64,000 bases of DNA, taken from positions 372,001 through 436,000 of the forward strand of contig VNKQ01000020.1 of NCBI GenBank assembly GCA_016508695.1. The letters are read 5' to 3'. The position numbers and the translations under genes were made by a program. Source of the DNA: Hyphodiscus hymeniophilus. Its lineage: Eukaryota > Ascomycota > Leotiomycetes > Helotiales > Hyphodiscaceae. Positions 34,801 through 46,631 of the stretch are shown here, piece by piece. Every line of letters begins with the position of its first letter. Position 1 is the first letter of the stretch. Below the pieces are notes generated by a model, which made no database searches, was not told where the DNA came from, and saw only the letters and a program-made list of their open reading frames with translations.

Positions 34801-35871
34801 ATATAGCAACCAAGTTAAGCATTGCGAGCATGCACGAGAGTAGTAGATTTGGAAGTCAAATTTCAGAAACAACAGGCAGTGCACTGCAACCGTAGTTTGT
34901 GGACCCCGTCTCTGTTCCACGTTCAGTACTGGATATCTGGCTTAATTCGGAAGGAAACCCGGTGAAGCTTCATCCGTATGATTCGGCGACTTCGTCAAAC
35001 GGCGCAGATTGCCCATTCAGAACTTGCCTCGAGAGACCCCATACAAGGACCTAGCACAGCACTTCCTACTACCAGCCACTCCAGATAATTGTAGATTTCT
35101 CTTCAAGCGCCACCTCAACTAGACTCCCAATAACTTAGTGTCCCTATCAAAGATAAATGTAGAGAGCTTCGCTGCCAGGATCAAGGCTTTTTTTCAGGCT
35201 AAGCTGCCATTCGAGCAAGACAACTAGTCCCAGCCTAGAGGAAGCATCAAGTTGAAGCCATCGATGATGTTCTGCGGCTCCTAGTGAAGATGAAGCCGGG
35301 CCAGTTGAAAAATAAGGGAAATCGGCTTGTTTATCAGAGCGATGAAAAGGCTGGCCTAATGAAGAGCAGCATCCGGGGATGAAGAGTCGGCCAGTGGTGC
35401 GAGAGCGATGGTTCGAGCAATAACACAAAGGCGCAACCTTTATATACGTGAAAGTGAAATGCCACAGGGCTTCAATCAAATACTCCTCTAATATCGGAAA
35501 TATCGCTGGTGGAGATAGAGCAAAGCCGCTGTACCGGCCAATCCCAATTCTATCACATACTTGTGCACGATTAGACATGAAAACTGAATGATTGTGGCCA
35601 TTTTGCTCTGCTGTCTTTTTATGTCCAACGATGCACGCCACCTTATCTGCACGGTAGGAAGTAGTTGCTAGAAGGGTGGGACAAAACCGATTTCGTAGTG
35701 TCACTTTCAATTCGAAGGGAAAATTTAAAAGGAAAGTTCTGATGCCCATGCCACTGGGCCTAAGCTCTAAGCTTGGCCAAAGCCTTTATGATTTTACTAA
35801 CCTTACATCTGGCATTCCAGCCTTCATCCCAATTCTTATTCACGCCCTAACTCCATGCTGCATGCACTTTA
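31822..35871. other. Gene-poor intergenic, about 4 kb
   Basis: It starts with the OPT promoter. Minus-strand frames of 129, 160 and 200 codons (32110-32499, 34089-34571, 35147-35749) and a plus-strand frame of 80 codons (34144-34386) show no domain, no family resemblance and no splice pattern. I found no transposon remnant. Small secreted proteins could be missed here. Confidence 0.45.
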
Positions 35872-37147
35872 TCAATTCCCTGCCAAGCTTGAATAATTCA
35901 CATCGTCGGTCCCAGGAGGAGGTGCAACCACCGACATGTTCTCCAATGGATCTGGCGGTGGTCCCTCAAGGTAGCCGCCTGCAGCATGTCCACCTCGGCC
36001 CTCTCTCATTCCCGAACCTCTGAAGGCAGACCGTCCTTCTCTGCCTGTGGCTATCCTCTCGTCTTTATCCATAGTCCCTAAAGGTCTTGGCCTTCCCCAC
36101 TGGACTCTCAACGGACATCCAGCAATCACAGCTCTTCCCTGTAAAGCCTCTGCTGCAGCCTCAGCGCTTTCTCTCGTATGGAAATTGATGAAAGCACAAT
36201 GCGACATATGCGAACACACCAGCGACCGCAACTTTCCGTATGGCGTAAAGAAATCGCGGATCTTGTGCTCAGGCAAATCATCCTCAACACCAGTGACGAA
36301 TAGAGACGTGATAGATGGATCAGCTGGCGGCAGGATGTCCTGTGGGCCAGGAGGAAGCTGCGCCGCACTGGGAAACGCTCTTCCACCCCTGGCTCCACCA
36401 CGTCCACCACGTCCAGCACCTCTTGGCGCACCTCCTCTGCTATCTCGTGTTCGGATCGGACCCGCCCCACCTTCCGTCAACGCTTTCATTCCACTGCCAG
36501 TCCCATCTGCAGTACCCTCGTCCTCAATACCTGGTATTCTTCTGGCTTTCCTAAAGTATGGTTCACTGTTCGCCAACCTCCGTAAGAGTTCTCGGGCCTT
36601 CTCATCTGTCTTCTCATATGCCTCGGTTCCACCTCTGCCTTCCTCAATCTCTAGTTCGTGATTCTGCGCATAATATTCCCTGTTCACCGCACTTTGTGGG
36701 CCTGGCGCTACCATTTTCAGAGCGGCATCGCGAACCACTATAGGGAGGCCGAACGAAAGATCGAGCATGCAGCATTGACAGCAGTTCTTGAGGCGGGCGC
36801 ATGTAAGACATATGTTCGTACGTTTTTGGCGAGCTGTTCGATCGGTCTTCCAGCGGAAAACTGTGAATGGTCTGGTGCAGATTTTGCATTCCTGTAGTAA
36901 AAGAGTGAGCAATGTTTTCTTCTATAGAAGCCCTATTTGGAAAGCAGTCTTCTGCACAACACGTTCCAACAACATAAATGACTTCTGGATAGATAAGACT
37001 GAGGACAGAGGAAGCGCTTACGGCATCATGGTCAGACTTCAGCATCTGTACGTAGTTGTTGTCGGGCAGGCAGTTCTCGCAAACGGAGGGGAAGTCGGTG
37101 GTCTCCCATCCTGACCGATTGAGATCCTGCTTGATCTGAGGAGGCAT
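35872..37147 (-). CDS. slt11: Pre-mRNA-splicing factor SLT11 (ECM2/RBM22 family)
   Basis: Two exons on the minus strand (37022-37147, 35872-36891) give 381 residues. The N-terminal zinc-binding module is a set of Cys pairs: CENC, then across the intron CKICTRPFTVFRW, CLTCARLKNCCQCC and the family block MLDLSFGLP. A helical linker (NREYYAQNHELEIEEG) follows, an RGG/Gly-Arg-rich patch near 170-195, and one RRM (about 225-300: SLFVTGVEDDLPEHKIRDFF, CAFINFHTRESAEAAAE, then PLRVQWGRPRPLG). The C-terminal tail is Gly/Pro-rich. This family belongs to the NineTeen-related part of the spliceosome and contacts U6 snRNA and the intron near the catalytic centre. It is divergent from erg6, with 428 bp between start codons. 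Confidence 0.95.
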
Positions 37148-37575
37148 AGTGAGAGGTTACGTGGAAAGAGACAAATGTTTGAGCAGGGGAGATGCGTATT
37201 CGCGTTTTTATGTAGACTTGTCGAAGGTGGCGTCGAGATAGTGGAAGGCTGACGAGGAGCAAGCTCGAGGCTTCTGAAATTTTAGTAATCAGCTCTGACT
37301 TCCATCCTGGTGATCGCTTGTCTTGGCTTTCTGCACGTGATGAGGCTGCCACCCAAATTTTAAGCGTCTCACCCGCATGCCCATGGTCCAATCGCCCAGC
37401 AACCAAACCGAATACGACCCCTTTTCAAATTGCCGTCGCGCAGGGAACATAAAATACTATTGCTGCTCCATTTAAGACGACTCTCTCTCCCAGACTCCTC
37501 TCACACTTCTTAATCCGATCAACTCGAACTCGTTCTCCTCCCTTCAACACCTCTCTACCTCAAACCATTTCCACA
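37148..37575 (+). promoter_or_regulatory. Shared slt11/erg6 promoter with CT-rich erg6 leader
   Basis: 428 bp separate the two start codons. On the erg6 side a TATA-like ATAAAATA lies at about 37450, and the last 95 bp before the ATG are strongly C/T-rich, the usual leader of highly expressed filamentous-fungal genes. The ATG context (CACAATGGC) is good. Confidence 0.6.
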
Positions 37576-38893
37576 ATGGCTCCCGCAAAATTAGAAACCG
37601 AGGATCACTCCCGCGATGCGGCTTTTAACAAGGCAATGCACAAGGACTCGGCCAATGCTCAGGGTGGTCTCCGTGCCATGATGAAAAAAGACAAGGTTGC
37701 GCAAAAGGCTGCCGTTGATGAGTACTTCAAGCATTGGGACAACAAGACCGCAGAGGAGGAGACCTCTGCTATTCGAGAGGTTTGTCCTCCTAGTTCTAGA
37801 TCAACACCAAAGCAAGTACTGACTTTGATCCACAGGCACGTAAAGACGAATACGCTACCCTCACAAGACAGTATGTACTTCCTCTCCCGTCCAATTGCTG
37901 TTGCGTGCTAATTGCATCAGCTACTACAACCTGGGCACCGACCTGTACGAGTATGGCTGGGGCCAATCTTTCCATTTCTGCCGCTTCGCATACGCCGAGC
38001 CCTTTTACCAAGCCATTGCCCGTCACGAACACTACTTGGCTGCCAAAATCGGCATCAAAGATGGAGACAAAGTCCTGGACGTCGGCTGCGGAGTTGGTGG
38101 TCCAGCCAGAGAAATCGCGAAATTCACCGGCGCACACATCACCGGATTGAATAACAATGACTACCAAATCGAGCGCGCAACGAGATATGCGCAAAAGGAG
38201 GGTTTGGCGCATCAGTTGGCGTTTGTGAAGGGTGATTTCATGGTACGTTCACACCTCTGAAACAGCCGATTTTGTGCCAGGTTTGTAATTTGGCTAATAC
38301 TGGGATAGCAAATGTCTTTCCCCGCAGAGTCCTTTGATGCCGTCTACGCCATCGAAGCCACTTGCCACGCTCCTTCCCTCGAAGGCGTCTACAGCCAGAT
38401 CTACCGTGTCCTCAAGCCCGGCGGTGTATTCGGTGTCTACGAATGGCTCATGACCGACAACTACGACAACACAAACGTGCACCACCGTGAAATCCGTCTA
38501 GGCATCGAGCAAGGTGATGGCATCTCCAACATGGTCAAGATTTCCGAAGGCATCGCCGCGATCAAGGCTGCAGGATTCGAACTAGAATTGCACGAGGATC
38601 TGGCCAGGCGACCGGACAAAACCCCTTGGTATTACCCTCTTGCTGGCGATTATAGCATGATGGGCACGTATTGGGATTTCCCCACCATCTTCCGCATGAC
38701 GAAGTTTGGACGAAATCTGACAAATAGACTTGTGGGACTGTTAGAGACCATTGGTATTGCTCCCGGTGGAACGCAGAGGACTGCCACCAGTCTGGCGTTG
38801 GCGGCGGATTGTTTGGTTGCTGGTGGGAAGGAGGATCTGTTCACACCTATGTATTTGATGGTTGCAAGGAAGCCATTGAAAGAGAAGGCGTAG
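37576..38893 (+). CDS. erg6: Sterol 24-C-methyltransferase
   Basis: Four exons (37576-37779, 37836-37870, 37921-38242, 38309-38893) give 381 residues, the usual length. The sterol-binding block YEYGWGQSFHFCRF lies near residues 88-102, SAM motif I VLDVGCGVGGP near 131-141, and the second signature IEATCHAPSLEGVY follows after intron 3. The C-terminal sterol-methyltransferase domain ends LFTPMYLMVARKP. The enzyme methylates C-24 of zymosterol or lanosterol-type sterols in ergosterol synthesis, in the endoplasmic reticulum and lipid droplets. Introns are GT-AG, and exon 2 is only 35 nt. Loss in other fungi alters azole and polyene response (family knowledge). Confidence 0.97.
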
Positions 38894-39287
38894 GGTTATC
38901 GGATAACGAGGCGTGGCCGCCGAGATTAAGACCACTCCAACCAAAATGAATGACGGCCTGGTTGAGATGGGTTTTCCGTTTAGTCTTGTACAATGGCTCG
39001 AGGTATGGGCTGGTCTCTTCTAGAACATGTATCATAAACATTGCATCGTCTTTCTTCTTCCTCTCCGGGTCAATAGGGGAAACACAACGCCATAGAATTA
39101 GTTTTAATAACGTAACGTAAGCAACCTTTCTAAGTATTCTCCCTCTCCCGCTCTAGTGTGCACTGTCCCCTTCGAGGGTAGATCTTGATTCCTCTTCATA
39201 ACGAGGAGAATGACAAGGAACGAGGATGAGGCAGAGCTCGCGCTTCTTTTCTCTCGCCTCTCCTCTCCTCTCACCTCTCTCCTCGAC

Positions 39288-39515
39288 CCTCGACCCTTCC
39301 TAGCGCAACAAGCACATGACATCCCGGAGACATCCCCAGCCGTACAATCCAAAATCAGATATTCCCCCTAGGCTTATAGAGAAGAACGATCCCGAAATAA
39401 AAGGCCTTTTAAAAAGCTTTACCTCTAGTATTATTAGTGATAGAAACTATCGAATATCTGTCTAGGCGCTAATCGATCCTGTGGAGGAGGGTTAAGAGTA
39501 AGAGGGAGGGTTTTT
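39288..39515 (+). repeat. Tandem duplication, copy 1 (second half RIP-like)
   Basis: About 230 bp, aligned to copy 2 at 39531-39778. Its first 80 bp keep C and G (CGCAACAAGCACATGACATC), while from about 39372 on it is A/T-rich where copy 2 keeps C and G. The changes are C to T before A, or G to A after T, the direction of RIP. Small indels separate the copies. Confidence 0.85.
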
Positions 39516-39530
39516 CACCTCTTATTCTCT

Positions 39531-39778
39531 CCTCGACCTTCCTAGCGTAATAAGTATATAATATCCCTAGAGATAGATATCCCTAGCCGTATAATCTAAC
39601 GTACAAAATCAAAACCAGACAACCCCACCTCCGCTCACAAAGAAGAACCAAAACCATCCCGAAATGAAGGCCTTCCGAGAAGCCTACCCTTAGCACCGTT
39701 AGCAACAGAGACCGTCGAGTGTCTGTCTAGGCGCGGATCGATCCTGCGGAGGAGTGTTGGGAGCAGGAAGGAGGGTTT
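39531..39778 (+). repeat. Tandem duplication, copy 2 (first half RIP-like)
   Basis: Second copy, about 245 bp. Here the first 70 bp are mutated (CGTAATAAGTATATAATATC against the C/G form in copy 1), while the rest keeps C and G (TAGCACCGTTAGCAACAGAG against TAGTATTATTAGTGATAGAA). Confidence 0.85.
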
Positions 39779-39794
39779 GAGAAGCTACGGATCA

Positions 39795-39821
39795 GTCGGT
39801 CGGTCGGTCGGTCGGTCGGTC
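39795..39821. repeat. (GGTC)n microsatellite
   Basis: About six units of the tetranucleotide GGTC in a row. Confidence 0.9.
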
Positions 39822-39872
39822 AAAGCTGCTACCTACTGGTACGTAATTTGGTTACGTAGCGGAAGTGTGGGG

Positions 39873-39888
39873 GTGAGTGAGTGAGTGA
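39873..39888. repeat. (GTGA)n microsatellite
   Basis: Four units of GTGA/GAGT in a row. Confidence 0.85.
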
Positions 39889-42000
39889 AATGTAAGTACC
39901 GTACCGTGAGTCGGGAGGGTTTCGGCTCGGGTTGATGGACTGATTGATTGATTGATCAGGTACGGTAAGTGCTGTGCCGGTCCATGTATCGGTACCTACT
40001 TACCTACATACCTATGTATGTTGGCCATGCAAATCTATCCATGGTCTCGCCTTGGAACACGTGGAATATTCGGTTTGCATTGATTCCCGTCAGATGAAGG
40101 TTCGTCTTTGGGTCCAACTAGAACAGTGCGAAAGTTGTCAATACGCCCCAGCTAGTATGGGTAGACTTCGTACCACATCGCTGTCTGGAGGTAATTTTCT
40201 TTTTCGTCTTGCTCGCGTGGCCCACCTGGGAATGAAGGCTGGACAATGCCTCTCGTAAGATGTAGTATAAACCCTGGGGAGGTCACCGATATACGGAACC
40301 GATCGACCTCAGTGAGTCAACAGAGATATGTATCCGGCCCTGTCGAACGTGGCCCGGAATACATGCAAGTGCAGAGTTCAAACCTAAACGTGACATGGTA
40401 CTCACCCAAACTCATCGCTCCCGCACTCCAAAAGAAAAAGAAAGAAAAAACGGGCGTCTGGGCATTCTTCCCCGCCCGGTATTATTGCTTGAGCCGCATG
40501 CGGAGCAGACCTTGCCTTGCCCCGCCGTCTCATCTCGTCTCGAAAGTCGAAAGCAGGGACAGACCGCCATTTGATCTGCGAATGCGTCAACCACTGCCCA
40601 AAACAAGGCTGGCGATCAACACGTCCATCTCCCAGACGGGATCCAAGACAGGTTCAGCTTGCCGGCTTGGATCCAGAGATGTTCAAGAGGATCCTGCAGT
40701 GTAAATGAGTGAAGGAGTGAGTAAGCAAGCAAAAGAGCTAAAAGGCGGTACAGTATCAATCATGGCTCGCGGAGAAGTTCCATGGAGGAAGAACCGGCAC
40801 ATACGAAAAGCAAGCTCGATGCAACATACCTGGTGCAGCAGTAGATGCAAGCAGAGAAATTTTTGCGCGAAAGGACCAACGGGAGCGAGGGAGGCTCTGC
40901 ACTCTGCAGCGTGAAAAGCTAGAAGCAAAGGGGAGCTAGAGCTCGAGGCTCGGATGTGGGAATACCCCACGCGACTATCGAACAACTTTCATCTCCTCGC
41001 ATGGTTTGCATGAGCTGCGCACGACTGGATCAAATCTCGACACGGTCGGAGGGGGTTCTAATTGGAGTGATGGGATGCTATTGGAAATGTGGAAGTGTTG
41101 TAGCTGTTGCAGTGAGGTATGTGCATATGTATGTAAAAGGCTCGCGAGGAGTTTGTGGGAAGCGTAAATGCCGCAGAGCGCGTGATTGGATGGTGGAAGA
41201 TTGAACGATGCATTGGACATTGGACAGATCGAAAGGGCATTTGTCGCGCGTGGGGTAGGAGACACTGACCGCCGTAAGTGTGTTTTGATCATGTTATTGC
41301 TGCGTTGACTTATTATTATTGAGCCGCATGCTCCATTACCGGCACCTACTCTAGTAGCTTCCCAAACCCGTGCTTGAAGCAGCATAAGCTTCAAATAGCC
41401 ACTACAGCCTCTACAGCCTCCACGGATAAAGGAAGATAATGTCATACGGAGAACATGCCCAGATGATGGTCACGCGACTCGCGCAAGGATCTCTGGATGA
41501 GGATAGGCCATCAAGAGCTATCATTTCGTGGGGTGCATGGTGGTCATGTCTGGTGCGTGCTGGACGATGAACCTCGCAGCATGCACGATCTATTGGGCAG
41601 ATGCACATGCAGAAATGTGCAGGTACCTGGATTCGATTCTGAGTCGAAGCGAAGCTTGTTTCTGAGAACACGAAAGTCCTTTCATGGCTTCCAACCGGAG
41701 AGACCTACGACTTGTGGAGGAATAGGAAAATTTGGGGTTGCGGGTTCCTGGGGCTGACAGGTATTTGAAAGTTCGGGTTGAGCTGACGTGGTGGCTCGCT
41801 ATTGATGCAAGAGTGAGGTGTAGGTTCTCAACAAGACGTGGAGAGATTCGAGGTGAGACTGGCGGATGAGGGGACGAGAAAGAAATGACGGAAGCGTATG
41901 CGACCGGAGATGTATGCATCACTTGGATTGAAATCAACTCGACCGAAAGGTCAGGAATCAAAGTGTGTTTGCATGTAGAAAATGTGCATCAAAGGATAGG

Positions 42001-42040
42001 TATGGAAGATATGGAAGATATGGAAGATATGGAAGATATC
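42001..42040. repeat. 9-bp minisatellite
   Basis: The unit ATGGAAGAT is repeated four times, ending in ATC. It is intergenic. Confidence 0.9.
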
Positions 42041-43510
42041 CTGTGCATGTCGGCCCCTCGGCGTCTTCGCTCTTGGATGCCACCGAAGCCTTGGGGAGAC
42101 GATCCAATGATCGAACATTCTGACCAATACATACATACCTACACACACGTACTGTATGTTAATGTCTCTGCCTCAGTCTCCTCATCGTACTGAATTGCGT
42201 GCGGTCCGTACGGAGGTATGATCGAAGCTCTTCTAAGCATGATCCAAGGTGACAGCGGGCGTACCATTTATGGTTTCCGAGGGATGACCCCTCGACCATT
42301 ATTGCGTTCTTGCGTCCTTACAGTGTGGAGGGCTACTCGAGTACTCACTCAAATGACGGCATCGTCAGCCCCGTCAACGCACGTAATGCGGTAAATCCAC
42401 TTCCACTTCCACTTCGCATTGTCTGTAAGCGTCTTGTAGTCCTCCCTACCCCCAAATACTCCCATGCAGCTTCGTCGATCTGGGCAGGGCGGAAGAGCCA
42501 AACGAACGGCCAGGATCCGGAGAGCGGGGGGGGTTTGTCATTGCTGCTGTGATTTGCTGCCTCGAGGACGGTGGGAAAACGTTCTCGGGGCATACGTTGT
42601 GAGTCCTGGATGAAGGTATTCGCAACTTGACGCTGGAGGGACTTCGGACGTCGACGGCGGAAAGACCCGCCACTTCGAGGCTTGACCTGAGGCGCTGGGT
42701 GTATTTTGGCATGTAGCCGCCCCTCGCGATGCTCGGGTCTTTCTCCATGGACGGCCTCATTTCCTGTGCCTCGTGCGTATTCTACAGTATACTCGTTTCG
42801 TTTTCCAATGTCGTGTATTGGTCGGTCAAGATATAAGGAGATACGGGATTTCTGTCGTGTGTTGGACCCCGCCCCTCGATGTGGTGATGTCGTGTAAGGT
42901 AGCACAATCCGTCTCTCATGAACCCAATACGTACAGGTACCTGCTTCTCAGCAGCCATGATCACCTACCAAGACGTGGTACGGGTGTGAAGGGTTTCTTG
43001 GCCGTTTCTTGGCCTTGCGACGACCCTCTAGATGAAGGTTGTTGTTGTCTTCATTGGTCTACCTTAGGTGAGGTAGGTATCTTCGGAGCGGATAGCAAAA
43101 TGGATCCTGAGAGCGTTATGCGCGGTTATCCACCATATCTTTCTCGGCGGTATATCCTATCGTGGGCAGCGTAGGTATCTAATCGGATAACTTTACAAAG
43201 CACAATGCCGTAATAGGCAGTCATTTTAGTGTGTTTATTAGTATGTATTCGGAAGTAGAGTACTAATCAGTAATTCAGTACATCTCCATTCGCGACTCAA
43301 ATAAGGCCGACACGGCCTTGGTCCTTCGGAGGGTACGAGTAGTACTCGTACATCAAAGGCCTTGTGAAGTTGTGAGTAGGAGCGGAGTGATTGTTCCCTC
43401 CATCATCCAGCCATCGTCAAACCCCCCACTACTCCTACTACGGCTGCCGGTAGGGTTACGTACATACAAGTCCCTCGTTGGATATTTCCATGGTCTTCAC
43501 TAACTACCTA

Positions 43511-43535
43511 ATAACTAACTAACTAACTAACTAAC
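43511..43535. repeat. (AACT)n microsatellite
   Basis: Six units of AACT in a row. Confidence 0.9.
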
Positions 43536-43609
43536 TTACCTTAACAAACATACTACCTAATCAACCGATTAGTTTACCCACTTGGCTGCCAGTTGACGAT
43601 AACCCAACA

Positions 43610-43673
43610 GGCTCTGTTCTGTACTGTTCTGTACTGTACTGTACTGTACTGTACTGTACTGTACTGTACTGTA
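43610..43673. repeat. (GTACT)n microsatellite
   Basis: About ten units of the pentamer CTGTA, preceded by two variant units with an extra CTGTT. Confidence 0.9.
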
Positions 43674-43949
43674 TGCGAGGAAGAAGATTAAATCGTGATG
43701 ACCGCCTTGGAGTCGTCGAGGATTGAATGTGTAATCGTTAGAATAAGATCAGCCAAAGTGCCTGGATCAATGATTCCTGGAAGTCGATTTAACCTCCTCT
43801 CAGCCCTCTACCCTGCCCAGCCTGCCCTCACTGTACCCAACCCTACACCTCAAATCTGGATGCTCAACTCGGCACCCTTTTGCCGGCCAGAACCATTCAA
43901 GCGCTACCACCCTCTGTTCTCAACCATCCAACCATCCACACATTCATTT

Positions 43950-44006
43950 ACTCACTCACTCACTCACTCACTCACTCACTCACTCGCTCACTCATTCATT
44001 CATTCC
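43950..44006. repeat. (CTCA)n / (CATT)n microsatellite
   Basis: About ten units of CTCA that change into ATTC units at the end. It lies about 500 bp before the kinase ATG, possibly within its leader. Confidence 0.9.
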
Positions 44007-44478
44007 ACTCCATTCCACGCCGCCCTCCTTCGACCTCCATGATAGAGGAAAACCTTGTTCCTTCTTCCCCCCCCCCACCTTTCCATTCTTCGCTCCCAAC
44101 CTGCCAAAGGTCACTCCCTCCTGCTGGCATAAGAGTTTTCCCGTCAAAACTCCATTCGATTAATTCTCGCAACTTCCATTTTTCGATTGCTCAAGACTCC
44201 ATCCCATGTCTCTTCAACAATCTTAGATATTATATTCCTGGGCGGCACCTTGGTGCGAGAGGAGGTAGTGTCCGTGTCGTCGGAGATCCGCCACGACCTG
44301 CAAAGGTCTGCAGACACGCCCCCGTTTTTGGTCGCCCATACGATCCATCCCCCGACTCTGTTACTCGTCGGTCATATCGCAGCGTAGTCGCCGCTCCTAC
44401 AATACTTCTTCTCTCGCTTCCCACGCCTTCGCCCTGATCAATTGCATCCGTCGCGTGGGTGCTTTCTCCTCCGCGATC

Positions 44479-46631
44479 ATGGCGACCTCGCAGTCCCTTC
44501 CTTCCCCCGTCAAACATGTTTTTTACGACGAAAATAACCCCGAAGACCTACATACCTATTCCTCGAGTACAAGCCACGCCTCATCGCCCGAGTCAAGACC
44601 AGTCGACATAGCAAGTCCCATACCTGAGGAGGAGGAAGATGAGACTGGTAGTGAGGCAGCAAATGAACCTCTAACCCCAACCGACTCACATCACCCTCCT
44701 CCCATCTTTCAAGACAAGATGAATGGCAATACACCCGTCGCATACGGCGCTTTACATACACAGACCCCGCTCATTCTCAATACCTCTCCGACACCACCAC
44801 CTTCTGCTGGGAAAGATATTGGAACACCAGCGGCGGAAAGTCCAAAGACGCCCATACAGAAGAGGCCTACTACGACCTCGAGAGAGTCCACGTCTGGACT
44901 AAAGAAAGTCATGTCAGGACTCTTCAAGAGGACGAATTCGAACACTGCGAACCTGCAACCTTTAACCACGACGGAATCCGCTGTACTCCATGGATCAGAC
45001 CCAATGCTAGGAAAAGAGTACCGTCGAATGTCGACACGAAGGATGTCCACAAATACATCTCCAGCCACGACTAGATCGAATACCCCTCCATCACCATCCT
45101 CGCTTGCAGACTTCGAAGAGAAACATCCACGAGCACGACTTCAGGTTCAAGAGCCTTCCGAGAATGAATTTTTTAGCAGCAGAAGAAAGATTCGTTCCTC
45201 CACTGGTTTTAGTTTACGAGATCGTCTTCACAAGCATAGCAAAGTCTCGTTTACACCAGACGACAAAGATGCAGACCAAGATCATCCCCGCCATCGTGCC
45301 ACCAGTGTAGATCTAGATGGGCCACAGAAACCTCAAGATGGCTCACAGGTCCAAACAATCTCGCGGCAGGTTTGGGGTATGGCTGCTGAGACTGGCAGTG
45401 GGTTGAAATCACGACGGATGAGCTTGAGCCTCCCGGATGATTTTACCGTGGATGTTGTCGAGTTATACAACGAATATGCTGATCAGAGTAAATTGCTCGG
45501 ACGAAGAGGAAAGAGTGTTGGTAAAGGTGCTACTGCGAATGTCAAGCTCATGAATCGGAAAGGAGGATCTGCCGGCGAGGTCTACGCAGTCAAGGAGTTT
45601 CGAGGGAAATCATCAAACGAGAAAGCAGAGGATTACGAGAAGAAGGTGAAGTCGGAATACTCGATCGCCAAGAGTGTGCATCACCCCAATATTGTGGAGA
45701 CCTTCCGGTTGTGCACCCACAATGGACGTTGGAACCACGTGATGGAGTTTTGTGATCAAGGGGATTTGTTCAGCCTTGTCAATTTGAAGTATCTCGCCAA
45801 GGACGATCATCAGGTTGATAGACTTTGTCTCTTCAAGCAGCTGATTCAAGGTCTAAATTACCTTCACAGCAACGGGATCGCACATCGAGATGTCAAGTTG
45901 GAGAATCTCCTGATCACCAAAGACAGCAAACTGAAGATAACGGATTTTGGAGTCTCGGAGGTTTTTGCTGGCATTCATCCCGGATTGAGATCGGCAGGTG
46001 GGCAATGTGGGAAGGAGATGCAAGAAGTGAGACTTTGTGCTCCTGGCATCTGTGGTAGTCCTCCCTACATTGCCCCGGAGGTGGTAGCAAAGAATGGTAA
46101 GCACAGTCGAGAAATCATGTCCAAACCTTCTAACAGAAACCAGGCGAGTACGATCCTCGACCGTTAGATGTTTGGGGAGCAGCAATTGTCATGCTCTGCA
46201 TGTGTGCGAATGGCTGCCTCTGGGAGAGGGCCGTTCCAGGCAGCTCCGCACTGTACGACGACCTCGTCCGCGGCTGGCAGATATGGAACTCCAAACACAC
46301 ACCCACCCAGGAAATATCCGAATCCGACTATCCCCACGTTTCCTTCTTTGACAATCATATCAACCCTCCAGCGCTCCGCCGTGTTCTCCTCACCATGCTA
46401 AACCCCGACCCCGCAAAACGTGTTACTATGGCTCAAGTCGCCAACAATCGCTGGCTGAAGAAAGTCGAATGCTGTCAAATCGACAGCTATGATGATCCGG
46501 CTGTTATGATCGACGCGTCTAAGCTCAAGATGTGTGAGGGCATGGCGAAGGTGAAGCAACACAATCACCTCCCTCCTCATCAGCATGGTGGGCATAAATT
46601 TGTGAGGCTGCCGGGGAGTACGCATATGTAG
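44479..46631 (+). CDS. HAL4/HAL5-like Ser/Thr protein kinase
   Basis: Two exons (44479-46096 and 46144-46631) give 701 residues. The first 340 are Ser/Thr/Pro-rich and disordered. The kinase domain (about 355-695) has a Gly loop variant VGKGATANV, the catalytic Lys in YAVKEF (about 371), HRDVKLEN (about 469), DFGVSE (about 489) and a CGSPPYIAPEV activation segment. The EFCDQGDLFSL and GVSEVFAG blocks and the activation-loop insert place it in the fungal NPR/HAL5 group, which regulates potassium and nutrient transporters at the plasma membrane. The ATG at 44479 is the first in frame (only a GTG precedes it). The SSK1 osmosensing gene is next downstream on the same strand. Confidence 0.92.

Larger units (their letters stand above)
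38894..44478. other. 5.6-kb repeat-rich gene-poor region
   Basis: It contains a tandem duplication with RIP-type changes (39288-39778) and at least six microsatellites, listed separately. Many 80-190-codon frames exist on both strands, but they are low-complexity or repeat-driven (for example Thr/His/Ser runs from CTCA repeats) and no family is recognisable. The last 500-1000 bp, C/T-rich and directly before the kinase ATG, probably form a long 5' leader. Confidence 0.6.

Noticed and set aside
35147..35749. 200-codon minus-strand frame
   Set aside because: Composition is unlike the real genes here and no domain or start context supports it.
42345..42905. 186-codon minus-strand frame in the repeat-rich spacer
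   Set aside because: Arg/Ser/Pro-rich without domain; overlapping frames of similar length on the other strand suggest chance in G+C-rich DNA.
43610..44006. Short tandem repeats considered as a CRISPR-like array
   Set aside because: Units are 4-5 bp without spacers; simple microsatellites in a eukaryotic genome.
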